Positions 9,901 through 18,269 of a stretch of DNA of 64,000 bases are shown here, in pieces (the stretch's first letter is position 1; the number at the start of each line of letters is the position of its first letter). The notes under the pieces are model-generated. The model worked only from the letters and a program-made list of their open reading frames with translations. It searched no databases and was not told where the DNA came from. Source of the stretch: an uncultured Pseudodesulfovibrio sp. (GTDB taxonomy: Bacteria; Desulfobacterota; Desulfovibrionia; Desulfovibrionales; Desulfovibrionaceae); the NCBI RefSeq assembly GCF_963677845.1, contig NZ_OY782498.1, positions 3,417,518 to 3,481,517 of the forward strand, in the 5' to 3' direction. The translations under genes were made by a program, and so were the position numbers.

Positions 9901-10045
9901 CTTCGGGATTGGTGTAAACGAGGCCGTCGCTGCTGGATTCGAACAACGCTTTGAAGCATCCGTCAGTCAACTCGAATTCTTTAATCTTTTCCTGACAGGA
10001 TTGTTCGGTGGCGGGCTGGCCTTGAGGCGTTGTTTCTTGGGTCAT
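6947..10045 (-). CDS. Multi-PAS hybrid sensor histidine kinase
   Basis: A 1032-residue soluble kinase without membrane segments. Domains in order: five PAS domains (about 25-145, 155-285, 295-405, 415-530, 540-650), HisKA with the phospho-His motif NMSHEIRTPLNG, HATPase (boxes GNAAKFT, DTGIGIP, GTGLGLGI), and a C-terminal receiver with phospho-Asp in FLTDIQMPG and the Lys of IAKPF. PAS5 holds a Cys cluster (C..C..H..G.D..C.IC) that could bind metal or sense redox state. ATG at 10045 with AAGGGGA upstream is preferred to a TTG at 10147. No partner regulator lies beside it, so output probably runs through a phosphorelay. Confidence 0.9.
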   Translation of the reverse strand: MTQETTPQGQPATEQSCQEKIKEFELTDGCFKALFESSSDGLVYTNPEGVILKVNPAFCTMLGYPAEKLIGKTPLDFAPPENREAEAEFIRNILSSEESNIKFEKELVRADGHRIQVQVNLWDCPNSQIKGGTWGTVRDLTAQKNAEFEAIKSHERYLFMAENTDDVIWAMGPDFIYTYVSPSVKRQRGFSPEEIVGSHGEKAMPLESKTRLKVAFDEAREKALLGDDVTITRIELELFCKDGSTIWVESVIKALWDTSGKWLGSVGSSRDISDRKKMEEKLKKSQHSVRALLDAITEPVGLFELKGTILAANQTLADILGRSVEQAIGCNIYDFMPDMLANTVKKAFTKVKTAGEPVTEDTVWGGRMLESVIYPVLDGNEVTTIAVYARDVTNSRYAEEARKKTQEQYRLIVETANEGIVGLDTDWRITYVNDIMAKFLGYDAVDVIGKRYTHFLLPQELGDFKKRAGEVLHGKRNRYERQFVHKEGHVVWGLVSASPLTSEDGNHLGAFAMVADITEVKQAHERLLTILDGMSAYIYVSDLETDEILFMNAHMKDRFGPCDDTTTCYQHVRGRDTKCEICAKGKIIDENGRPAGTFVSERYSEEHKTWYLNYDSAIEWLRGKLVHMHMGTDITELKTMAVELEHAMVEAQAASLSKNEFLANMSHEIRTPLNGLLGMMQLLQLTSMEIAQQDYLNTALNSGRNLLQILNDILDLSKVESGKLELEESEFELGEMLDSVIGTFRLDVEERGLKMAWTIDPNLPRFFEADKGRLRQILFNLVGNAAKFTDQGSIHVEAYPLHSNSEDDIVSIFFQVTDTGIGIPAGKISNVFDPFTQADGSTTRKYQGTGLGLGIVHRLVSLMNGNLYVESRENEGTMITFTIQAKQVAEPSLCSSTQENCLQKEGLSILVAEDERVNRVVVERLLIKFGHVPLCVDSGEKALEKLKHKSFDLFLTDIQMPGLDGVETTRVIRQDMDIDIPIIALTAHAMKGDKDRFIEAGMNGYIAKPFDMEKLREEIERVMAQSSTTTKA

Positions 10046-10138
10046 GTCCGTCTGTTTCCCCTTGGATGGTGCATCCTTTGTGTAGTCGTCGAGAAGTATA
10101 CTTTTTTTATCACAAAGACCAATTATTTTCCTTGTGAC

Positions 10139-10167
10139 TTGATGCAAAGGACGATGGTAGGTAGTAT
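10139..10167 (+). promoter_or_regulatory. Predicted sigma-70 promoter of rocD
   Basis: TTGATG (10139-10144), a 17-base spacer and TAGTAT (10162-10167) make a good sigma-70 promoter, about 30 bases before the rocD ribosome site AAGGGGGCAGG. Confidence 0.55.
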
Positions 10168-10199
10168 GCTCACAAACTGAAAATACAAGGGGGCAGGCG

Positions 10200-11399
10200 A
10201 TGAAATCAGATCAATACATTTTACTTGAAGATGAGTTTGGCGCGCATAACTACAAACCTCTTGATGTGGTCATTGAACGGGGTGATGGTATTTGGGTTTG
10301 GGACGTTGACGGGAATAAGTATATGGATTGTCTTTCAGCCTATTCAGCCGTGAATCAGGGGCATTGCAACCCCAAAATTCTGGCCGCCATGTCTGAGCAG
10401 GCCAAGAAACTTACCCTGACGTCCCGTGCTTTTCGTAATGACCAACTTGGTCCTCTTTATAAAGAGCTGTGTGATCTGACGAACTCTCATAAGGTACTTC
10501 CCATGAATTCCGGCGCGGAAGCCGTCGAAACTGCCATTAAAGCCGTTCGAAAGTGGGGGTATCAGGTTAAGGGTGTCCCTGAAAACAAAGCAGAAATTAT
10601 TGTCTGCCGGAACAATTTTCATGGAAGGACTATCACCATCGTTTCCTTCTCCACTGATCCTGTTTCCACCACGGGCTTCGGTCCGTTCACGCCTGGTTTT
10701 AAGGTCGTCGATTTTGGAGACGCCGCCGCCTTTGAAGCTGCGATCAACGACAACACTGTGGCGTTTCTTGTGGAACCCATACAGGGAGAGGCGGGAGTTA
10801 TCATTCCTCCTGACGGATACCTCAAGGATATTCGTCGTATCTGCGATGAAAAGGGTATTGTTCTCATTTTTGACGAGATTCAGACTGGTCTTGGGCGTAC
10901 TGGTGCGCTTCTGGCCGAAGAACATGAAGGCGTCGAAGCAGATCTCACCCTTATCGGCAAAGCCCTTTCCGGTGGTTTTTATCCGGTCTCTGCCGTCCTC
11001 TCCAATACCGAGGTACTCGGCGTGCTTAAGCCCGGTGAGCATGGTTCTACCTTTGGCGGCAACCCGCTTGCCTGTGCAGTGGCTCGGACTGCGCTCAAGG
11101 TGCTCGTTGAAGACAAGCTCATTGAGAACGCGCAGAAAATGGGCGAGTATTTCATGGAGGGGTTGCGTAAAATCAAGAACCCTAAAATTAAAGAAGTGCG
11201 TGGGCGTGGCCTGCTTATTGGTGTGGAATTTCATGACAACGCAGGTGGCGCGCGGCAATATTGCGAAAAGCTCAAGGATGCCGGATTACTTTGCAAGGAG
11301 ACCCACGAAACCATTATTCGGTTCGCTCCGCCGCTTGTTATTACTAAAGCTGACATCAATTGGGCCCTTGAACGAATCGTGCCTATTTTGAGTCTGTAA
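10200..11399 (+). CDS. rocD: Ornithine--oxo-acid transaminase
   Basis: A 399-residue class III PLP aminotransferase that moves the delta-amino group of ornithine to 2-oxoglutarate, giving glutamate semialdehyde and glutamate. Family marks: substrate pocket [27 protein letters not shown], the PLP Asp in [13 protein letters not shown], the Schiff-base Lys in IGKALSGG, and STFGGNPLA. Length is typical. Acetylornithine aminotransferase is the nearest alternative, but the [12 protein letters not shown] segment favours RocD. It has its own promoter and ends before a strong terminator at 11537. Confidence 0.88.
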   Translation: MKSDQYILLEDEFGAHNYKPLDVVIERGDGIWVWDVDGNKYMDCLSAYSAVNQGHCNPKILAAMSEQAKKLTLTSRAFRNDQLGPLYKELCDLTNSHKVLPMNSGAEAVETAIKAVRKWGYQVKGVPENKAEIIVCRNNFHGRTITIVSFSTDPVSTTGFGPFTPGFKVVDFGDAAAFEAAINDNTVAFLVEPIQGEAGVIIPPDGYLKDIRRICDEKGIVLIFDEIQTGLGRTGALLAEEHEGVEADLTLIGKALSGGFYPVSAVLSNTEVLGVLKPGEHGSTFGGNPLACAVARTALKVLVEDKLIENAQKMGEYFMEGLRKIKNPKIKEVRGRGLLIGVEFHDNAGGARQYCEKLKDAGLLCKETHETIIRFAPPLVITKADINWALERIVPILSL

Positions 11400-11530
11400 A
11401 GCCTTCGGGCCTACCGGCGGTCGCTTTCCGCGGGACCAGGACGCTGTCCTGGACCTGCCAGAGAACCTTTTGAAAAAGGTTCTCTGGACTCTCCAAAACT
11501 TTATATGTCGCCTTTGGCGAAGGGGTAATA
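11400..11530. repeat. Intergenic hairpin repeat after rocD
   Basis: It contains nested hairpins: CCAGGACGCTGTCCTGG, AGAGAACCTTTTGAAAAAGGTTCTCT and TCGCCTTTGGCGA. The same building blocks, with drift, recur at 22.0 kb and 54.0 kb. No coding potential. Confidence 0.6.
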
Positions 11531-11536
11531 AGTAAA

Positions 11537-11575
11537 GTCCCTGATATGTATATAATTCATATCAGGGACTTTTTT
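11537..11575 (+). terminator. Rho-independent terminator of rocD
   Basis: A perfect 12-bp stem, GTCCCTGATATG (11537-11548) with CATATCAGGGAC (11558-11569), a 9-base loop, and six T. Confidence 0.9.
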
Positions 11576-11589
11576 AACTATTTCACTCC

Positions 11590-11700
11590 CGCGAAGCGGC
11601 ACCAAAAAGTTTAGGAAAAGGAAGGGATGGGGGTCTGGGGGAAGGGGAGGAAAGAACCCTTTTCAAAGGGTTTTTCCTCCCCTTCCCCCAGCCGCCGGAG
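11590..11700. repeat. Long GGGGGAAGGGGAGG hairpin repeat
   Basis: Arms at 11637-11663 and 11667-11689 form an almost perfect long hairpin around CTTTTCAAAGGG. It is preceded by CGCGAAGCGGCACCAAAAAGTTTAGG and followed by GCCGCCGGAGGC. Same family as 4.4, 22.3 and 53.8 kb. It abuts the 3' end of the TatD gene and can terminate transcripts from either side. Confidence 0.65.
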
Positions 11701-11704
11701 GCGC

Positions 11705-12523
11705 TTACAATCCAAAAAAACGTCGAGCGTTGTCGCCGGTGATTTGCCAGATATCTTCGAGGGATCGGCCTTTGATTTGTGCGATGCGCTGCGCTGTGAA
11801 CGCGGCAAGGGCCGGGTGATTCCGTTTGCCGCGCCATGGTTCGGGCGTGAGATATGGGCAATCCGTTTCGATCATGAGTCGGTCAAAGGGGATTCGGGTA
11901 ACGGCGGCTTGGGTGTCCTCGGATTTTTTACGATACGTGACTGGACCGGGAATTGATATGTGCCAGCCGTTTTGGACAATTTTTTCAGCGAGATCAATAC
12001 CTGCGCCGAAACAATGCCAGAGGACGGGATAATCATTGAGTCCCTGTTCTTCGAGAATGGTGAGAGTGTCGTCGTTAGCATCGCGGGAGTGAATGATGAT
12101 TGGCAAGGACAACTCGCGAGCCAAAGCGATTTGCTTGATGAATGCGGCTTTCTGGATATCATGTGGAACTCGTTCCCAATAATAGTCGAGTCCTATTTCA
12201 CCGACGCCCTTGAGTCGTGGATCGGCCTTGAAATGATCTCGCATGCGGTTGAGCACATCGTCGGTCAGGTCGTTGGCATTGTTTGGATGGATGCCGAGCA
12301 AAAAGGAAATATGTGGGTGTTTGTCGAAGAGTGCCCTGTTTTTTTCGTAGGCATCGGGTCCGAGAAAGACGTTGATGATTTGGCTGAATCCCGAGGCTGA
12401 GGCTCGGGCAATGAGTTCGTCGCGATCTTCGTCAAAATCTTCAAGATCGAGATGCGCGTGAGAATCCACGCCCCCGGCGGGGAGTGCTAGGGATTCCGGT
12501 TCAGGTCGTTTTTTTTTGGTCAT
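11705..12523 (-). CDS. TatD-family metal-dependent hydrolase (DNase)
   Basis: A 272-residue TIM-barrel amidohydrolase. Metal ligands: DSHAHLD near the N-terminus, the Glu of VGEIGLDYYW, IIHSRDAND, LWHCFGAG, and the Asp of IETDCPYLTPEPWRGKRN. These are diagnostic of TatD, a 3'-5' exonuclease/endonuclease linked to DNA repair and turnover. The first 18 residues (Lys/Pro-rich) are an extension. It lies 7 bases downstream of the glycosyltransferase gene on the same strand, so the two form an operon. Confidence 0.9.
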   Translation of the reverse strand: MTKKKRPEPESLALPAGGVDSHAHLDLEDFDEDRDELIARASASGFSQIINVFLGPDAYEKNRALFDKHPHISFLLGIHPNNANDLTDDVLNRMRDHFKADPRLKGVGEIGLDYYWERVPHDIQKAAFIKQIALARELSLPIIIHSRDANDDTLTILEEQGLNDYPVLWHCFGAGIDLAEKIVQNGWHISIPGPVTYRKKSEDTQAAVTRIPFDRLMIETDCPYLTPEPWRGKRNHPALAAFTAQRIAQIKGRSLEDIWQITGDNARRFFGL

Positions 12524-12530
12524 GGTGTGT

Positions 12531-13517
12531 TTACAATGCGTCCCAGACGGTCAGGACAGCGAGTTTTTGTTCATCGGTACTGTATGCGTCAGCAGTTTCC
12601 TGACCCGATTCCAGCGCTGCTGCCAGATAAAGGTCATTTTCTTTGATCATGGTGACAGCTTCTTCCAAACAGAGTGCGGCGTCGAGCACATCGCCGTCCG
12701 CACACCACAGGCCATTCCCGGCCCAATCCACTTCGCGGAGTTCAATCCATGGAGTGTAGCGCGGTTCGGGTTGGATTTGGCGCATGTAGTCCCAGCCTCC
12801 GAATCCTGTGAATCCGACAGGCAGGCAGCCGCAGGCCATGGCCTCAAGGGGCGGGAGCGGACACCCTTCGGGAAAGCCCGTTGCGAGAAATATGTGGGCG
12901 GTCCGCAGAGCGTCGGCTACCTGATGCGTGTCCATTCCTTCGATGGGTAGCCAGTTCACGGCACTTGGTCCGATGCGGTGTTCAAAAATTGCTTTGATTT
13001 GCTGGGCCAGAGCTTTATTTTTGCGTGGCATATAGGCCACGGTGATACGGCTCGGTTTCTTGGTGTCAGTTGCGTGGTAGATGGAGCGATCAATACCCGG
13101 TCGAATGATTGGAGCGTCTTTATACGTGCTTTGCTTGACGAATTGGGAAACTGGATCGGATACAGCGAAGAATTCTACGGGCAGATTATGCCAATCAACT
13201 CCTTCGGGCAACGCGGAAAACAGGTAGGCCCAGTTCTGCACGTAGTTGACGCAATGTGCGCCAGCTTCCATGCCGGGGGCCAATGCATTGACCCAACCTT
13301 CCGGGACCAGCCAAAGATCGTCTTTTGTCAGTTGCAAGTCGGTCCATTCGATAATCGGTGCGGCATTAGCTAATCCGTCGGGTCGCCAACCGCCTTTTTC
13401 GCGAGCAACAAGACAGACATCTCGGTTAGCCTGATGAAGAATGTCGGCAATCTGCCGTAAGACGGTGACGCCACCGGTTGGTTTGTTGACCGGAGGCAGG
13501 AAAATACATGTTTTCAT
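12531..13517 (-). CDS. GT-B type glycosyltransferase
   Basis: A 328-residue protein with GT-B features: the glycine turn NKPTGGVTVL near the N-terminus, RPGIDRSIYH at the hinge, and the nucleotide-sugar site FPEGCPLPPLEAMACG, followed by PVGFTGFGG. It should transfer a sugar from a nucleotide donor to a cell-surface glycan or protein; donor and acceptor cannot be read from the sequence. It starts at ATG 13517 and is followed closely by the TatD gene. Confidence 0.8.
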   Translation of the reverse strand: MKTCIFLPPVNKPTGGVTVLRQIADILHQANRDVCLVAREKGGWRPDGLANAAPIIEWTDLQLTKDDLWLVPEGWVNALAPGMEAGAHCVNYVQNWAYLFSALPEGVDWHNLPVEFFAVSDPVSQFVKQSTYKDAPIIRPGIDRSIYHATDTKKPSRITVAYMPRKNKALAQQIKAIFEHRIGPSAVNWLPIEGMDTHQVADALRTAHIFLATGFPEGCPLPPLEAMACGCLPVGFTGFGGWDYMRQIQPEPRYTPWIELREVDWAGNGLWCADGDVLDAALCLEEAVTMIKENDLYLAAALESGQETADAYSTDEQKLAVLTVWDAL

Positions 13518-13564
13518 GATGCTTTAATTGAAACCATAATCTGTTGGATTTGGCAAGGAGAGGG

Positions 13565-13600
13565 TGCGGGGCGGACGAGGAGAGGGAGGCCCGCCCCGCA
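13565..13600. repeat. GC-rich hairpin upstream of the glycosyltransferase
   Basis: TGCGGGGCGG (13565-13574) pairs with CCGCCCCGCA (13591-13600) across a 16-base loop. No T-run follows. Role unknown. Confidence 0.5.
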
Positions 13601-13838
13601 GCAAGGGAAGGAGCTCTACGGTAAGTTGCAAGACAGACTTAGCCTCCTTGGCAGGGGGAAAGCCTTTCAGAGAGGTGTCGGTTTTGTCGCGATAGAGTGA
13701 CACTGTTCTTTGTTGGGTGTTGCGTGCATCCGCAGTGAGAATGCAAACGTTATTGTTGTAAAGGTTTCGCCTTTACGGCGACCTGCTTTTTTTGAGGCGA
13801 AAAAAAGGAGGCAAAAAACGCCTTTTCGTTGTGAACCT

Positions 13839-13951
13839 GATAACGGACCCAAGAGCCTGTACGCGGCTCCACTGCCCGACAGGATTGTTTGTGGTACAGA
13901 CTCGGTCGGGCTTCGCTTCGCCGCGGGGGACAGGCTCTAAGGTTCGTTATC
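13839..13951. repeat. 113-base palindromic stem-loop, copy 1
   Basis: Outer arms GATAACGGACCCAAGAGCCT and AGGCTCTAAGGTTCGTTATC are inverted repeats; inner arms CCCGAC/GTCGGG extend the stem. The other copies are at 14234, 47378, 47771 and 48164. Confidence 0.8.
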
Positions 13952-14233
13952 AATTGTTCGTCGTTGTAAGGGGCTTTTCGGTGTAGGTGATCATTTTTGA
14001 TTCTAGGCTCTTCGATAATCATAAATAGTTATCATTTGAAATGAGTTGGCTGCTGACGGTGGGAAAAAACAGTGAGAAAAGAGGAAAGAGGAGCTTCTTT
14101 TTTTTGTTGGGCGTTGCGTGCTTTCGCAGTGAGGGTGCAAACGGTATTATTTCAAAGGTTTCGCCTTTACGGCGACCTGCTTTTTTTGAGGCGAAAAAAA
14201 GGAGGCAAAAAACGCCTTTTTCGTTGTGCGCCT

Positions 14234-14346
14234 GATAGCGGACCCAAGAGCCTGTAAGCGGCTTCACTGCCCGACAGGATTGTCTGTGGCACAGACTCGG
14301 TCAGGCTACGCTGCGTCGCGCGGGACAGGCTCTAAGGCCCGTTATC
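14234..14346. repeat. 113-base palindromic stem-loop, copy 2
   Basis: Same structure as copy 1, with GATAGCGG at the left edge (a G-U instead of A-U pair) and CCCGTTATC at the right. Length is kept at exactly 113 bases although the sequence differs. Confidence 0.8.
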
Positions 14347-14466
14347 AATTGTTCGTCGTTGTAAGGGGCTTTTCGTTGTAGGTGTTAATTTTTGATTCTA
14401 GGCTTTCAGATAACCATACATGTTTTTTGATTTTTCATGTCACCGTGATTACTTTTTATTCCAAGC

Positions 14467-14874
14467 TCTTCGTTATCCATAAAGGGCCTTGGGGTGCTCC
14501 AGCACCTCAACACCGCTCTCCCTCCGAAGACGATTTTTTCCTTCTTCCGCCCAACCAGACGAAGACGGGACCCAGCCCTTGATCGGCGGCTTAGAAGCTG
14601 ACCAATCGAAGGAGGTGGCTCTCGTCAGGGGATCAGGTGATTTGTCTTAAACTGAAGGATGACGGGAGAGGCAGGGCTTATACTTTTGACAGGGTGGAGC
14701 CGACTCGATTGGATCAGATTCTTGCCACCAATCATGGGGGCGGCCAAGCTAGCGCAAGCGACCTTTTTTGCTCCTTTTTTGGGCGCTGCCAAAAAAGGAG
14801 GCCCGCCCGGCAGGGCATGGAAAGCCTTGGGTGCTTCAGCACCCAAAAATGACTCTCGCCGAAGGCGCATCTTC
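14467..14874. repeat. Companion repeat element C, copy 1
   Basis: About 405 bases that recur at 48335-48735 in the same position behind the tandem units. It contains hairpins (TTGGGTGCTTCAGCACCCAA, GGCGCTGCCAAAAAAGGAGG). An ORF on the minus strand (14625-14876) has a counterpart in the other copy, but the differences are not biased to silent sites, so I treat it as repeat DNA. It ends 44 bases before the EamA gene stop. Confidence 0.75.
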
Positions 14875-14917
14875 CCAATAAAAGAGGTCGCTACAAGCGG
14901 CCTCTCCTTGCTCTTAT

Positions 14918-15829
14918 CTAAGGCTTGAGCTGACTCAATAACATCCCTGCTAACATCAACCCGCAACCAACCATCGCTCGTAAACTCAACACCTCACCAA
15001 GCATCAGACACCCACCAATCACTCCAAATACAGCTTCAAGGCTGAGAAGGACGGCAGCATGGGCCGGTTGTGCGTCGCGCTGCGCAATCACCTGTAAGGT
15101 GTATGCAATGCCCACAGACAGGAAGCCTCCGTAAGCAATCGCCGGGGCCGCGCCAATAAGTCCTGTCATAGTGATTTCTTCGGTGGCAACAGCACCAATG
15201 AGACTCAGGACCGCGCAGGCCGAAAATTGTACAATGGACAGCTTGATGGCGTCCACCGCATCAAGTCCAGGGGACAGCTTACCCACAAGGAGCACATGCC
15301 CTGCCCAAAACACTGCGCTGACAAGGACCAACATGTCACCGAAGGAGATGGAAAGGTCCGAAGTGACTGACAGCAAGTACATGCCGACAACCGCGAGTCC
15401 TGCGCCAACCCAAGTTCCCCATCCGGTCTTTTGGGCTAGAAAGAGGCCGAAAATGGGGACCAAAACAACGTATAACCCAGTGATGAATCCCGCCTTGCCG
15501 GCTGTGGTCGCTTCGAAACCAAATTTGGCAAGTTGTGGACCAGCGAGTCCCATTTGTTGCAAGGAGGCTCCCACAAAGAGGGCAAGGCCGAGCAACCCAC
15601 CGCCGATAAACATTTTTTTTCTATCCACTCCCATTGTTTTGGGGGAGTGTTTTTTCTGCATATAGAGAATGAGCGGGACTAGAGCCAGTGCTCCCAGAGC
15701 GAATCGAATACCATTGAAAGTGAGTGGACCGACGTGGTCCATACCCACGCGTTGCGCAACAAAGGCTAGCCCCCATATGACGGCTGTGATGAAGAGCAGA
15801 ATGTCGGCGCGAAGTGTACGAGAATTCAA
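14918..15829 (-). CDS. EamA/DMT-family transporter
   Basis: A 303-residue membrane protein with about ten transmembrane helices in two EamA repeats of five. The first repeat begins LLFITAVIWGLAFVAQRVGM, where the WG..F pattern is typical, and the second starts near DMLVLVSAVFWAGHVLLVGK. Such carriers export metabolites such as amino acids or nucleobases; the substrate is not predictable. ATG at 15829 has GGAGATCACC upstream. It stands alone, with repeat element C at its 3' side. Confidence 0.85.
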   Translation of the reverse strand: MNSRTLRADILLFITAVIWGLAFVAQRVGMDHVGPLTFNGIRFALGALALVPLILYMQKKHSPKTMGVDRKKMFIGGGLLGLALFVGASLQQMGLAGPQLAKFGFEATTAGKAGFITGLYVVLVPIFGLFLAQKTGWGTWVGAGLAVVGMYLLSVTSDLSISFGDMLVLVSAVFWAGHVLLVGKLSPGLDAVDAIKLSIVQFSACAVLSLIGAVATEEITMTGLIGAAPAIAYGGFLSVGIAYTLQVIAQRDAQPAHAAVLLSLEAVFGVIGGCLMLGEVLSLRAMVGCGLMLAGMLLSQLKP

Positions 15830-15902
15830 GCGGTGATCTCCTTTAAAAAGATCACCTCATGTACTGCATTCGTTCTCTGGCGGCAAGCGCACAGAGCAGG
15901 GA

Positions 15903-16478
15903 TTACTCGGTGGAAGCTTCTTCTGCTTTCATTTGATCAACGGCAGCATTGGCTTTTTCGGCCAACGATTTGATCATGTCCAGCAGATAGGGTTCGGCTT
16001 CCGGGGTCCCTTCGCGGGGCGCCCAGTCCGGAATGTTCTTGTCGGAGTCCGGTTTGTATGGGCCGGTCTTGGTTTCGAACATCAGGGTATCCGGTTTGAG
16101 CGGAATGAATGTGTGATAGACGTGCGGAGCCACATCAATGCCGAAATTTTCTGTTCCGGGCTGGAGCAGAATGGTCTGTTCGACTTTTCCGTCATCAGTG
16201 AATTGCACATACAGCATGGACCCGGCCATGACTAGGACGGTTTCATCCTTGGGCGGGTCCAGATGCCTATGCGGCATTATGTACGTGCCTGGCTGCATGG
16301 CATTGAACATGCGGTGGGCAAGTGCGTCGTGGGACGAATGCAGCTTTTGCAGCATTCGTTTACGGGGAGCCTCTCTGGACTGGGCCAGCAAGTCGCCGAC
16401 CATGGTCAGGCTCAAAGGGGTGACGTCGGTGTCGGGCGCATCCATAGCCATGGGAAAGTCGGTAGATTGTTGAGTCAT
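15903..16478 (-). CDS. WbuC-family cupin-fold protein
   Basis: About 191 residues with a single cupin domain. Metal-binding residues are visible in MPHRHLDPPKDE (His-x-His and Glu) and the second motif HVYHTFIPL. The surrounding pattern RKRMLQKLHSS..RMFNAMQPGTY is typical of the WbuC family, often found with O-antigen and surface-sugar genes; its reaction is unknown. The tail is acidic. Start is ATG at 16478, or TTG at 16484 which has a better spaced AGGA. It follows the GNAT gene on the same strand. Confidence 0.75.
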   Translation of the reverse strand: MTQQSTDFPMAMDAPDTDVTPLSLTMVGDLLAQSREAPRKRMLQKLHSSHDALAHRMFNAMQPGTYIMPHRHLDPPKDETVLVMAGSMLYVQFTDDGKVEQTILLQPGTENFGIDVAPHVYHTFIPLKPDTLMFETKTGPYKPDSDKNIPDWAPREGTPEAEPYLLDMIKSLAEKANAAVDQMKAEEASTE

Positions 16479-16518
16479 GGGCAAGAGATATCCTGCCCAT
16501 GAACTTTCGGCAAGTCGA

Positions 16519-17379
16519 CTAGTCGAGCTTTAACCCGAGAAGTGACAACTCTGAGTAAGTCAGGTCGATGTCACGGGGGTGCACTCGAGACGATTTGTAG
16601 AAGCGAGGAGATTTGATGATCTCAACCTCGGCTCCGGGGCCGTCGTCTTCCACGAACCGACGGTCAGCGGCCAGCACGCATTCGTTGTCGGGGAGCAGGG
16701 CTTCCGCAATGTGTTGTGCCCGCTTGGTGAACAGTTCGGGATTGCTTCGATACAAAACGTCGTAATAAACACGATCTCCATGTTTTATTGCTCTCGAAAG
16801 AAGCAGCAGACATTGTGAACAACGGGTCGTTACCAGTACCGGCATGACGCGAAGGGGGACGTGGTCATCGAAGAAAGGCAAATCTTGAGGGGCGGAATGA
16901 GAGCGAATTTTACCCGGATCAACGATCAGTTCCAAGTTGTCATAGGGAACTCCGGTTTTGCGCCAGAGTAGTCGCTCTTCTTCAAGGACATTCATGCCGA
17001 GAGACTTGAAGAAATCAATCCGTTTGGGAGAAAGAGAGAAAACCGTGTAGGTTGTTTCCGGGTCGGCCGTGGCCATTTCGAGCATTTTGCTCCCCAGGCC
17101 ATTTTTTCGATAGTCCTTGTGGATATACCAAGAGGTGAAGTTGGTAAATCGTTCCCAGTATCCGTCAATAATGCGGTGGGAACAGATGTGGCCGTGAAAG
17201 CCGACAATCTTTCCAGCGTCTTCAGCGACAATGCCGAAGTCCGGTTTGCCTGAACACCAGCCATGGGTAAAGAGAGCTCGCCATCGCTTTGGAGGGAAGG
17301 CTGGGTTCATGTGTTTTGTCAAAAAGGCGCAGATGGCGTCAAAATCATTCGGTGTCGCTCGACGCAGTATGGCAGTCAT
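16519..17379 (-). CDS. GNAT-family N-acetyltransferase
   Basis: A 286-residue protein whose first half is a GNAT domain: ATPNDFDAICAFL at the start and the acetyl-CoA pyrophosphate loop YRKNGLGSKMLEMA around residue 110. The second half has no recognisable domain. ATG at 17379 with TAGGAAG five bases before it is preferred over an upstream start at 17406, which would overlap the deacetylase gene. It is coupled to that gene, whose stop is at 17388. The acceptor may be a surface sugar, judging from the neighbours; this is inference. Confidence 0.75.
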   Translation of the reverse strand: MTAILRRATPNDFDAICAFLTKHMNPAFPPKRWRALFTHGWCSGKPDFGIVAEDAGKIVGFHGHICSHRIIDGYWERFTNFTSWYIHKDYRKNGLGSKMLEMATADPETTYTVFSLSPKRIDFFKSLGMNVLEEERLLWRKTGVPYDNLELIVDPGKIRSHSAPQDLPFFDDHVPLRVMPVLVTTRCSQCLLLLSRAIKHGDRVYYDVLYRSNPELFTKRAQHIAEALLPDNECVLAADRRFVEDDGPGAEVEIIKSPRFYKSSRVHPRDIDLTYSELSLLGLKLD

Positions 17380-17387
17380 GAAACTTC

Positions 17388-18176
17388 CTATTTTGGTTGC
17401 GGCCAAATATCAGCCGGAACAAGCCATGTAACGCCAGCGTGCGCGGTGGTCAAGGCGAAGATGTCTTCAACGAATTGCCAAGCATCCCGGTCCATTTCAA
17501 GATGATGGGTGAGCAGACATGTTGGTTCGCTTTTGTCTGCCACGCCGGTTCGCTTTTCTTTCAGGTGGTTAACCAGAGAACGGATACACTTTTCCTGTCC
17601 AGCGAATCGGGCTTCTCTTTTTTTCCAACTGAGAACATCGCAATGAGCATCGGCCACACGCAGATCGCTTGGCGGCACAGGGCGATTTTTTTTGTAGCTG
17701 GCGGACAGACCACGAAAACCCATAACAGGCAGGTAAAAAAGAAGTTCGGGATCAATGCGGTTCCATGGCGGTACTAAAACAGGAACAAACCGGGTCTTGA
17801 AAAGTTGGCTGAGTTTGAGCATGCCGTCGCGTAATTCGTCGAGCACAACAGATTTTGGTCTGTGCAGCCCGAGTTCCCAAGCGCCCATGCCGGAGCCGGA
17901 TGGGGCGTGGTTTACATGAGCATAGCCGTGTTGAAGAATCCAGATATGCGATGCGCCTGAGATGGTTTTGCGCATGGGTTCACCGGTTTTGGCTGGGACT
18001 GTCGCCAGTCCGCATGGCACGTCATACCGGTCGCTGATACGGATGAGCTGATCCAGTTCTATTGTGGGTTTTGCTGCATCATCATCTCGCCACCAGAGTT
18101 CGACCGTCATACCGGCGCGCCTCCAGGCATTGAGTTCCTGCAAAAATGTGTTCATATTATCATGGGTCATATTCAT
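17388..18176 (-). CDS. Polysaccharide deacetylase-like protein
   Basis: A 262-residue protein with landmarks of NodB-like deacetylases: the catalytic and metal Asp in WWRDDDA, the metal histidines in HGYAHVNHAP, the VLVPPWNRI loop, and a late His pair in LLTHHLEMD. The order matches a cytoplasmic polysaccharide-deacetylase subfamily without signal peptide. It would remove N-acetyl groups from a sugar substrate that cannot be named. ATG at 18176. It is divergent from the radical SAM gene and the first gene of an operon with the GNAT and perhaps the cupin. Confidence 0.75.
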   Translation of the reverse strand: MNMTHDNMNTFLQELNAWRRAGMTVELWWRDDDAAKPTIELDQLIRISDRYDVPCGLATVPAKTGEPMRKTISGASHIWILQHGYAHVNHAPSGSGMGAWELGLHRPKSVVLDELRDGMLKLSQLFKTRFVPVLVPPWNRIDPELLFYLPVMGFRGLSASYKKNRPVPPSDLRVADAHCDVLSWKKREARFAGQEKCIRSLVNHLKEKRTGVADKSEPTCLLTHHLEMDRDAWQFVEDIFALTTAHAGVTWLVPADIWPQPK

Positions 18177-18269
18177 TTTTTATATCAAAGGTTCTCCACA
18201 AAAGCCAATGGCTCCTCTGGCGTTTTCGCGCAATCCGTGGCAGGACCATGCTCGGAGGCCACAACTGTG

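Larger units (their letters stand above)
13690..14466. repeat. Tandem repeat block A: two ~395-bp units
   Basis: Two imperfect direct copies with a period of 395 bases (GGACCCAAGAGCCTGT at 13845 and 14240). Each unit has a T-rich lead, the segment GGTTTCGCCTTTACGGCGAC, a GGCGAAAAAAAGGAGGC stretch, a 113-base palindrome, and a tail ending in TGATTCTAGGCT. Three more units lie at 47.2-48.3 kb in the same orientation. Short ORFs cross the units in several frames but differ by frameshifts between copies, so I do not call genes here. Confidence 0.85.

Noticed and set aside
13667-14582. Several short ORFs in tandem block A and in block B (47146-48311)
   Set aside because: They cross hairpins, shift frame between copies and lack ribosome sites.
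14625-14966. Minus-strand ORF in repeat element C, with a counterpart at 48486-48737
   Set aside because: Both copies are repeat DNA; their differences change amino acids as often as not, and start contexts differ. Similarity follows from duplication, not from protein selection.
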